Shown: positions 25,051-32,249 of the stretch, one piece after another | Numbering within the stretch: position 1 is the stretch's first letter | Layout of the letters: every line of letters starts with the position of its first letter | Assembly: GCA_030605125.1 (NCBI GenBank) | Contig: JAUWBD010000001.1 | Location: 80,776 to 144,775 of the forward strand | DNA length: 64,000 bases | From: Verrucomicrobiota bacterium | GTDB taxonomy: Bacteria > Verrucomicrobiota > Verrucomicrobiia > Opitutales > Opitutaceae | Reading direction: 5' to 3' | Notes under the pieces: generated by a model | What the model was told of the DNA's origin: nothing | Seen by the model: only the letters and a program-made list of their open reading frames with translations | Database searches by the model: none | Made by a program: the position numbers and the translations under genes

Positions 25051-26424
25051 ATGCCCACCGTCACCCTCTCCGTCCACGAATCCGATCCGGTTGATGTCAT
25101 CGTCGTCGGCGGCGGCCCCACCGGTTGCACCGCCGCCGCGGCCGCCGCGCGCGAAGGCGCCCGCGTGCTCCTCGTCGAGTCCACCGCCATGCTCGGCGGC
25201 AGCGGCACCGGCGCGCTCGTGCCGGCCTGGTGCCCCTTCACCGACAAAAAACAAGTCATCTACCGCGGCCTCGCCGAGCGCATCCTGCGCACCTGCAAGG
25301 AGCGCCAACCGCTCGTCCCCGCCAACCAGTTCGACTGGGTGCCGATCGACCCCGAACTGCTCAAGCGCGTCTATGACGACCTCGTCGCCGAGTTCGGCGT
25401 CACCGTGCTCTTCCAGACCACGCTCGCCGCCGTCGAGAAAAAGCGCGACTCCGTCTCTTCGATCATCGTCGCCAACAAACGCGGGCTCACCCGCCTGCGC
25501 GCGCGCGTCTTCATCGACTGCACCGGCGACGCCGATCTCTGCGCCTGGGCCGGCGCCGAGTTCCAGAAAGGCGACGCCCACGGCGACCTCATGCCCGCCA
25601 CCCACTGCTTCATCCTCAGCAACGTGGACACCGAGGCCTTCAAGACCGATTGCGACAACGGCCGCCGCCTCATGGGCAACCACCCCAAGACGCGCTTCTA
25701 CGAGATCATCGAGAGCGGCCGCTTCCCCCTGATCCGCGACGCCCACGCCTGCGCCAACCTCATCGGCCCCGGCACCGTCGGCTTCAACGCCGGCCACATC
25801 TGGCAGGTGGACAACACCGACCCCGATTCCGTCTCCCGCGCCCTCGCCCAGGGCCGGCAAATCGCCGCCCAGTTTCGCGACGCCTTCGCCGAGTATTACC
25901 CCGCCGCCTTCGCCAACGCCTTCCTTGTCACCACCGGCAGCGTGCTCGGCGTGCGCGAGACCCGCCGCATCACCGGCGACTACGTCCTCACGCTCGACGA
26001 CTACATCGACCGTCGCTCCTTCCCCGACGAGATCTGCCGCAACGCCTACTTCATCGACATCCACCACTCGCTCAAGGAGGCCGGCGAACACACGAAGAAG
26101 CGCGCCGACGGCCTCTCCATGCCGTCGCTCCATTACCAGCCCGGCGAATCCCACGGCATCCCCTACCGCTGCCTCACGCCGCGCGGCCTGCGCAACGTCC
26201 TCGTCGCCGGTCGCTCCATCTCCTGCGACCGCCCCGTGCAGGGCAGCGTGCGCGTGATGCCCGTCTGCCTCGCGATGGGCGACGCCGCCGGCCTCGCCGC
26301 CGCGCTCGCCGACGACTCCGCCGACGCCGACGTGCACGCCGTGGACGTCGCCCGCCTCCGCGCCCGCCTCGTCGAGGAAGGCGCTTGGCTTCCCGAGCCC
26401 GCTCGGGTCGCGGCGACCGCCTGA
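25051..26424 (+). CDS. FAD-dependent oxidoreductase, second
   Basis: A 457-residue flavoprotein with the dinucleotide-binding motif VIVVGGGPTGCTAAAAAA (residues 16-33), ESTAMLGGSGTGALVPAW, FIDCTGDADLCAWAG and a C-terminal FAD contact GLRNVLVAGRSISCDRPVQG. It belongs to the same broad FAD_oxidored group as the gene at 4347 but is shorter and clearly separate. No signal peptide. The reaction is unknown. It heads a plus-strand run with the NHL-repeat protein and a Gfo/Idh/MocA oxidoreductase. Copy A of the AraC-type motif precedes it, and a hairpin repeat follows its stop. Confidence 0.85.
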   Translation: MPTVTLSVHESDPVDVIVVGGGPTGCTAAAAAAREGARVLLVESTAMLGGSGTGALVPAWCPFTDKKQVIYRGLAERILRTCKERQPLVPANQFDWVPIDPELLKRVYDDLVAEFGVTVLFQTTLAAVEKKRDSVSSIIVANKRGLTRLRARVFIDCTGDADLCAWAGAEFQKGDAHGDLMPATHCFILSNVDTEAFKTDCDNGRRLMGNHPKTRFYEIIESGRFPLIRDAHACANLIGPGTVGFNAGHIWQVDNTDPDSVSRALAQGRQIAAQFRDAFAEYYPAAFANAFLVTTGSVLGVRETRRITGDYVLTLDDYIDRRSFPDEICRNAYFIDIHHSLKEAGEHTKKRADGLSMPSLHYQPGESHGIPYRCLTPRGLRNVLVAGRSISCDRPVQGSVRVMPVCLAMGDAAGLAAALADDSADADVHAVDVARLRARLVEEGAWLPEPARVAATA

Positions 26425-26438
26425 TCCCTATCCGTGTA

Positions 26439-26458
26439 GGGGCGTCGCTTGCGACCCC
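26439..26458. repeat. GGCGTCGC hairpin repeat, copy 1
   Basis: GGGGCGTCGC-TT-GCGACCCC forms a stem with one bulged C, 12 bp after the stop of the FAD oxidoreductase. A related hairpin with the same GGCGTCGCTYGCG core follows the beta-helix gene at 34971. No T-run, so a weak terminator at best. Confidence 0.55.
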
Positions 26459-26539
26459 GCCGAATACGGGCGGCCACCGCTCCCCGTAAGGTATTCGTTC
26501 GCTTTCACCCTGCGCCACTCAACCGCGCACCCCCGCTCC

Positions 26540-29500
26540 ATGCCCCCCCGCCCCCTACCCATTGCCCTGGCCGCCGCCTTGCTCACCTCCGCCGCGCTCA
26601 CCGCCGCGGAGCCCGCCATCCCGATCACCTTCGAGCTGAAGGAACCGGGCCACGTCACCCTCGTCATCGAGGGCGCCGACGGAAAACGTGTCCGCAACCT
26701 CGTCAGCGAAACGCCCTTCCCCGCCGGCAGGCACACCGTCGCCTGGGACGGACTCGACGACCTCGGGCGCGACCCCCAAGCCGCCAAACACTCCATTTTC
26801 CACATCCCCGGCAAGATGGTTTCTCCCGGCGACTACACCGTGCGCGGCCTCGCCCACCCGGGCATCGACATCGTGTATCAGCTCACTCCCTACACGGAGG
26901 GCCGCCCGCCGTGGAACAACGGCGATCCCGCCTCCCAGTGGCTCACCAACCACAGCGCCCCCAGCGGCGTGGCGTTCGTTCCCGCCGGAGGGGCGCCGAC
27001 GCGTGAAGGCAAACCATCGTCCGCCGGCCCGCAGGTGCTCATCGCCAGCCGCGTCGCCGAGGGCGGCAGCGGCCTCGCCTGGCTCGACATGGACGGGCGC
27101 AAGGTCTGGGGCCAGCACTGGCTCGGCGGCGTCTGGACCGCCGCCTCGCACCTCTCCGTCGATCACGGCTCCCGCACCGTCGAGGGCGTTTACGCCTATG
27201 CCGCCGCCTCGTGGCCGGGCGACAAATACAACAACTACCGCTCCGAACTTCGTCTCCACAAACTCATGGCCGCCGGCCACGGCGTGAAGGCCCCCAGGGA
27301 CAAACGCTTCGGCACCGGCGAAGACCGCCCGGTCCTCGAACCCACCTACTCCATCCCCCTTTCGCAACCGCTCCCCGACGACTTCGCCAAGCGCCCCGAG
27401 CGCGAGCAAAGGAGCCTCGTCCGCTCCCGCTCCGCCGACCTCACCGGGCTCGCGGTTCACAACGGCATCGTCTGGGCCGCCTTCGCCGACCGCGATTTCG
27501 CCGTCGTCATCGACGCCCACGCCGGCAAGGAGCTCGGCACCGTCTCCATCCCCGCCGTGCGCGGCCTCGCCTTCGACCGCGCGGGCAATCTCCACGCCCT
27601 CTCCCAAGGCCGCCTGCTCCGCTTCGCCATCGACTTCGCCACGCCCGCCAACCTCCCCGCGCCCGTCGTCCTCGTCTCCAACCTGGAGGACCCCCAGTCC
27701 GTCACGATCGACGACAATGGCGTGCTCTACGTCAGCGACTGGGGCGACAGCCACCAAGTCAAACGCTTCACCGCCGACGGCCGCCCGCTCGCGCCGATCG
27801 GCGAACCAGGCGCGCCCGCCATCGGTCCCTACAACCCGCGCAAGCTCAGCAAACCCGCCGGCATGGCCGTGGACGACCGCGGTCGCCTCTGGGTTGCCGA
27901 AAACACCCACACGCCCAAGCGCGTCAGCCTGTGGAACACCGGGGACGCCTCCCTCATCGACGCCTTCTACGGCCCCATGCGCTACGGCGGCTCGGGCGCC
28001 GTCGATCCCAAGGACCCGACCCGCTTCTTCTACGACGACGACCACGGCGGGGGCATCGAGTTCAAGCTCGACTACGCCATCGGCCGCTCGACGCCCGTAT
28101 CCATTTACTACCTACCCGACCACGACCAGACCGGCATCACCGGTCGCTACGTCGGTGGCGCGCCCAGCTATCCCCTCCATAACGGCGTCCGCACCTACCT
28201 GACCAACGCCTACAGCCTCCACACCACCGGCCGCCGCAGCGCCACGCTCTGGCGGCGCGACGACGACGGCGTCGCCCGCATCGTCGCCGCCGCCGGCTCC
28301 ACGCTCGACTCGAACGGCGCGCTCCTGCCCGTCTTCGCCCGCGACGACATCCGCGCCAAGATGCCCCCCGGCCACGACCCCGCCTCGCCCAAGGCGTTCT
28401 TCTTCGTTTGGTCCGACCTCGACGGCGACCAACTCGTCTCGCCCGACGAGATCCAGATCGCCGACGCCGGCGACTTTTCCGGGAACAAGACACCGCGCCC
28501 CAACATCATCGGCGTGGCCATCGACGACGCCCTCGTCTGGACCGTGGCCAACCTCGGCGGCGCCCTCGTGCAACTCCGCCCCGTGTCCGTCAACGCCGCC
28601 GGCGCTCCGGTTTACGATCTCGCCAAGACCGACGTCCTCTCCCGCGCCGTGCAAGCGCCCGCCAGCAGCGGCCACGCCCAGGCGCTCTCCGCCCGCGATG
28701 GCTGGACGATCACGACCACTCCGCTCGCCCCGCACCCGCGCGAGGCTGTCGGCGCCGCGCGCAACGGCGAAGCCATCTGGTCCTACCCCAGCCTCTGGCC
28801 CGGTCTCCACGCCTCGCACATCGCCCCCATGCCGGAAAATTCCGGCCAGTTGGTCGGCACCACCCGCGTCATCGGCAACGTCATCGACGCCCCGCCCGGC
28901 TCCGACGCCGGCCAGCTCTTCGCCATCAATTCCAACAAAGGCGTGATCTACGTCTTCACCGTGGACGGTCTCTTCGTCACCCGTCTCTTCCAAGATTGCC
29001 GCACCACCTCCTGGCGAGCCCCCGAAGCCATCCGCGGCATGTCCGTCGCCCACCTCTCGCTCCAAGAGGAATGCTTCGGCCCGATGTGGACCCGCGCCTA
29101 CGACGGCCGTGTGTTCCTCCAGGGCGGCTTCCCCGGCAACATCATGACCGTCGAGCACCTCGACAAAGTCCGCCGTCTCCCCGACAAGCGCATCACCGTC
29201 ACTCGCGAGCAACTCGCCGCCGCGCAGGCCGAAAACCTTCGCGCCGAGGCCGAACGTCAAGCCGCCCGTGAAATCAAACCGCTCGCCATTCCCGCCTCTT
29301 CGCCCGCCCCCGTCGTGGACGGCAGACTCGACGACTGGGCCGGCGCGCAATGGCTCCCCATCGACAAACGCACCGCCAAGGTCGGCAACTGGGGCAAACG
29401 TCCCGTCGAGTCCGCCGCCTCCGCGCGCATCTCCGGCGACCGCCTCTACCTCGCCTGGAGAACCTACGATCCCGAGCTCCTGCGCAGCAGCGGCGAATCG

Positions 29501-30022
29501 ATGAACAACCTCTTCAAGACCGGCGGCGCCCTCGATCTCATGATAGGCGCCGACGCCTCCGCCGACCCCGCGCGCCGCGCCGCCGTCGCCGGCGACCGCC
29601 GCCTCCTGGTCACCCAGGTCAAAGGCAAGACCGTCGCCGTTCTTTACTCCCCCGTATCGCCCGGCGCCACGACTGAGCCGGTCGTCTTCGGCTCGCCGCT
29701 GCGCACCCTGCGCTTCGACCGCGTCGATGTCGTCAGCGACAAAGTCGCGCTCGCCTACGAGATCAAACCCGACCTCGAAAAAGACAAAAACGGCTCGATC
29801 AAAGCCGCGACCTTCGAGGTCTCCGTTCCGCTCTCGGTCCTCGGCTTCGTCCCGAAGCCGGGTTCGTCCCACCGTTTCGACATCGGACTCCTCCGCGGCG
29901 ACGGCGCGCAGACGCTCCAGCGCGTTTACTGGAGCAACAAAGCCTCCGGCCTCGTGAGCGACATCCCCAGCGAAGCCGAGCTCATCCCCGCCCTTTGGGG
30001 CACGCTCCAGATTATCGATTAA
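26540..30022 (+). CDS. Secreted NHL-repeat protein with FlgD-like, EF-hand and CBM9-like parts
   Basis: A 1160-residue exported protein with a signal peptide (LPIALAAALLTSAALTAAEP). Order of parts: a FlgD-type beta-sandwich (about residues 28-90; RNLVSETPFPAGRHTVAWDG), a beta-propeller with NHL-type repeats (about 290-500; for example DPQSVTIDDNGVLYVSDWGD and KPAGMAVDDRGRLWVAEN), a calcium loop of dockerin/EF-hand type (DLDGDQLVSPDEI, near residue 635), and a C-terminal CBM9-like domain (VVDGRLDDWAGAQWLPID, from about 918). It probably works at the cell surface or in the periplasm, binding and perhaps degrading a polysaccharide; no catalytic site is recognisable. It lies between an FAD oxidoreductase and a Gfo/Idh/MocA gene. 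Confidence 0.75.
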   Translation: MPPRPLPIALAAALLTSAALTAAEPAIPITFELKEPGHVTLVIEGADGKRVRNLVSETPFPAGRHTVAWDGLDDLGRDPQAAKHSIFHIPGKMVSPGDYTVRGLAHPGIDIVYQLTPYTEGRPPWNNGDPASQWLTNHSAPSGVAFVPAGGAPTREGKPSSAGPQVLIASRVAEGGSGLAWLDMDGRKVWGQHWLGGVWTAASHLSVDHGSRTVEGVYAYAAASWPGDKYNNYRSELRLHKLMAAGHGVKAPRDKRFGTGEDRPVLEPTYSIPLSQPLPDDFAKRPEREQRSLVRSRSADLTGLAVHNGIVWAAFADRDFAVVIDAHAGKELGTVSIPAVRGLAFDRAGNLHALSQGRLLRFAIDFATPANLPAPVVLVSNLEDPQSVTIDDNGVLYVSDWGDSHQVKRFTADGRPLAPIGEPGAPAIGPYNPRKLSKPAGMAVDDRGRLWVAENTHTPKRVSLWNTGDASLIDAFYGPMRYGGSGAVDPKDPTRFFYDDDHGGGIEFKLDYAIGRSTPVSIYYLPDHDQTGITGRYVGGAPSYPLHNGVRTYLTNAYSLHTTGRRSATLWRRDDDGVARIVAAAGSTLDSNGALLPVFARDDIRAKMPPGHDPASPKAFFFVWSDLDGDQLVSPDEIQIADAGDFSGNKTPRPNIIGVAIDDALVWTVANLGGALVQLRPVSVNAAGAPVYDLAKTDVLSRAVQAPASSGHAQALSARDGWTITTTPLAPHPREAVGAARNGEAIWSYPSLWPGLHASHIAPMPENSGQLVGTTRVIGNVIDAPPGSDAGQLFAINSNKGVIYVFTVDGLFVTRLFQDCRTTSWRAPEAIRGMSVAHLSLQEECFGPMWTRAYDGRVFLQGGFPGNIMTVEHLDKVRRLPDKRITVTREQLAAAQAENLRAEAERQAAREIKPLAIPASSPAPVVDGRLDDWAGAQWLPIDKRTAKVGNWGKRPVESAASARISGDRLYLAWRTYDPELLRSSGESMNNLFKTGGALDLMIGADASADPARRAAVAGDRRLLVTQVKGKTVAVLYSPVSPGATTEPVVFGSPLRTLRFDRVDVVSDKVALAYEIKPDLEKDKNGSIKAATFEVSVPLSVLGFVPKPGSSHRFDIGLLRGDGAQTLQRVYWSNKASGLVSDIPSEAELIPALWGTLQIID

Positions 30023-30083
30023 TATCCCTCTGGTTTTATCTGCGCCCATCTGCGAAATCTGCGGTCCAAATTCGTCCCTCTCC

Positions 30084-31043
30084 ATGATCCGCGTCGGACT
30101 CCACGGGCTCAACGGCCACCAAATTCACCCGGCACTCGTCGCCCACCCGAACGCCAAGCTCGTCGCCATCGCCGATATCTCACGCGAAAAGCTCGCGCCG
30201 TCTCAGGCCGCCGACGTCTCACTCCGCGTCCACGCGAGCTTCGACGCGCTCATAGCCGATCCCGATATCGATTTCATCTCGCTCTGCTCCCCTCGCCGCG
30301 CCGATCAGGCCGCCCTCGCCATCCGCGCCCTGCGCGCCGGCAAGCACGTGCTCGCCGAAAAACCCTGCGCGCTCACCGAGGCCGACCTCGACGCCATCAT
30401 CGCCGCCGCCCGCGAGACCGGCCGTGTTTTCCACGAGATGGCCGGCACCGGCTTCAGCCAGCCCTACTTCGCCCTGCGCGAAGTCGTTCGCTCCGGCGTG
30501 CTCGGTGAAATCGTGCAAGTGATCTCCGAGAAGTCCTACCCCTACGCCGACTGGCGTCCACAAGACGAAGCGCTCGACGGCGGCCTCATCCTCCAAAACG
30601 CCGTCCACGCCCTGCGTTTCGTCGAACACGTCGCCGGCACGCAAATCGCGTCCGTGCTCGCCGCCGAAACCACGCTTGGCAACCCCGTCGCCGGCGGCGG
30701 GCTCCGCATGGCATCGGCCCTCCTCCTCACGCTGCGCAACGGCGGACTCGCCTCGATCACCGCCAACTACCTCAACCAATCCGGCACCGGCGTGTGGGGC
30801 AACGAGTCGCTGAAAATCCTCGGCTCCCGCGGCTTCGTCGAATCCGCCGCCGGCGGCAAACACACCCGCCTCGTCGTCGGCGACCGCGACTTTGGTCCGC
30901 TCGACACGTCCTCACCCGGTATCAATTGGTTGGATACAATCTTTTCCGATATCGAAGGCCGCGGGAAACTCCCGCTCACGCTCGAAGAGGAACTCTCCCC
31001 CACCCGCTGGGCCCTGCGCGCCAAGGCGGGCCTCGCTCGCTGA
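30084..31043 (+). CDS. Gfo/Idh/MocA family oxidoreductase, first
   Basis: A 319-residue NAD(P)-dependent sugar oxidoreductase. N-terminal Rossmann start (RVGLHGLNGHQIHPALVAHPNAKLVAIADIS), then the family block AGKHVLAEKPCALTEADLDAII with the EKP lysine, and a C-terminal alpha/beta substrate domain. The gene follows the NHL-repeat protein after 61 bp. The first glycines are replaced (GLHGLNGHQ), a mild deviation from GxGxxG. The 3' 132 bases are overlapped in antisense by the extended reading frame of the AraC regulator. Substrate unknown. Confidence 0.88.
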   Translation: MIRVGLHGLNGHQIHPALVAHPNAKLVAIADISREKLAPSQAADVSLRVHASFDALIADPDIDFISLCSPRRADQAALAIRALRAGKHVLAEKPCALTEADLDAIIAAARETGRVFHEMAGTGFSQPYFALREVVRSGVLGEIVQVISEKSYPYADWRPQDEALDGGLILQNAVHALRFVEHVAGTQIASVLAAETTLGNPVAGGGLRMASALLLTLRNGGLASITANYLNQSGTGVWGNESLKILGSRGFVESAAGGKHTRLVVGDRDFGPLDTSSPGINWLDTIFSDIEGRGKLPLTLEEELSPTRWALRAKAGLAR

Positions 31044-32084
31044 CGCGGCCCGGCGCTCGCTCCGTCCTTTGCCGACTCGGTCCGCTTCGTGAAGCAGTAG
31101 GATCGCGGCCGCGATCCGGCGTGTCAGGCCCCGGCGCGACCGAAGGTCTTTTTCCCTTCCTCTTCTCAAACGCCCGGGGCGCTCGCGCGCCTCCTGCGTT
31201 TGAAAAGCGCGGGGAGACGCGCCCTCATGCCGCTTAAACCAAGCCGAGAAATGAGAGAGCTGGCGAAAGCCCAGTTCGTAGGCGACCTGCTTGACCGACT
31301 GCTTGCCCGCCTTGAGCGCCCGACGCGCGCGCTCCATCCGTCCGCGCTCCCAATACTGATGAAGCGTGAAACCGTAGATTTGGGCGCAGACACGATTCAG
31401 TCGTCCCGTGCTCAAGCCGCTCGCTCGCGTCACCGCCTCCTCCGGATATCCGCCTCCGGGCGTCTGGGAATCGATCACCTGCAGGGCGCGCGCCACCCGG
31501 GGGTCTGTCGATTCCGGGATTCTCATTTTCAGGCCCGCTTCCATCAAGGCCTCGACCAGCGCACCCTGCCAGGCCTGCCAATGCCGCTGATACTCCAGAA
31601 AACGCGGATAGCTCATCTGGTTTCGCCAATGAAAAACGGTGCGCATGTCGCGCTCGTAGTCGTCGTTCCATCTCAGCTTTTCCGTCAGCGCCAGAAGTCG
31701 GCGCGCATGGCGCTCGAGGCTCGGATGCTCCCGCGCATCGATCACCACGAGCGCCTTTCCCTCAAACAAGGGCGATCCATCCGGCCAACTCTGCGACACG
31801 CGTAGCGCCAACAGGCGCGTGTCCGGCGCGAAGCGCTGCGTCACCCGCGAGCCGAAGCACACCAGCCACTGCCCCTTCCCCGCGCGCGCCGTCTCCCCGT
31901 CCGAGGCGATCTGCGCCCGGCCCTCGCGCACCAGCCACGCGCTGAACTCGCGCTCCCGCTCGCCGCTGCGATCCGCCTTCCCCGCCGGGATCACGCTGTC
32001 GTGAATGAAGAGCAGCTCGGTGCGCACGCTCTCCCAGTCGTGCAGGCTGCTCGTATCCCCGGAAGCGAAGTCGGTCTCACGCAT
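30912..32084 (-). CDS. AraC-family regulator with anomalous C-terminal tail
   Basis: A 390-residue regulator starting at ATG 32084. The N-terminal half is a cupin-like sensing domain (AWLVREGRAQIASDGETARAGKGQW region). The two-helix-turn-helix AraC domain lies at about residues 190-290 (ASGLSTGRLNRVCAQIYGFTL and VKQVAYELGFRQLSHFSAWFKRH). Family members end soon after ASPRAF; this frame runs on for roughly 95 Arg/Gly-rich residues, through a palindromic repeat (31100-31117) and into the antisense of the Gfo/Idh/MocA gene, so the original stop seems to have been lost. A motif copy lies directly upstream of its ATG, consistent with autoregulation. It is the best candidate regulator for the GATAACTTTTNGCGTAA sites. 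Confidence 0.8.
   Translation of the reverse strand: MRETDFASGDTSSLHDWESVRTELLFIHDSVIPAGKADRSGEREREFSAWLVREGRAQIASDGETARAGKGQWLVCFGSRVTQRFAPDTRLLALRVSQSWPDGSPLFEGKALVVIDAREHPSLERHARRLLALTEKLRWNDDYERDMRTVFHWRNQMSYPRFLEYQRHWQAWQGALVEALMEAGLKMRIPESTDPRVARALQVIDSQTPGGGYPEEAVTRASGLSTGRLNRVCAQIYGFTLHQYWERGRMERARRALKAGKQSVKQVAYELGFRQLSHFSAWFKRHEGASPRAFQTQEARERPGRLRRGREKDLRSRRGLTRRIAAAILLLHEADRVGKGRSERRAASASEARLGAQGPAGGGEFLFEREREFPAAFDIGKDCIQPIDTG
31100..31117. repeat. GCGGCCGC-centred palindrome, copy 1
   Basis: GGATCGCGGCCGCGATCC, a perfect 18-bp palindrome preceded by GTA, about 55 bp after the stop of the Gfo/Idh/MocA gene and inside the extended frame of the AraC gene. A second member of the family is at 45856. 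Confidence 0.6.
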
Positions 32085-32093
32085 CGGCTGCAA

Positions 32094-32114
32094 ATAGATA
32101 ACTTTTGGCGTAAG
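32094..32114 (+). promoter_or_regulatory. AraC-type motif, copy B
   Basis: Contains GATAACTTTTGGCGTAAG. It sits 9 bp upstream of the AraC start (32084, minus strand) and 135 bp upstream of the divergent beta-helix gene (32250, plus strand), so it could serve both. Confidence 0.6.
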
Positions 32115-32249
32115 CCGACAACTCCATTCGATTGCCCGTCCCGCGCGCGGGTTCGAATCTCGCGCCAATCCCCGCCCCCCGTCCGACCGCCTCGTCATCC
32201 ATGGCGAACCACGCGGAACGACGACTTCCACCCCAAACCACCGTCATTC

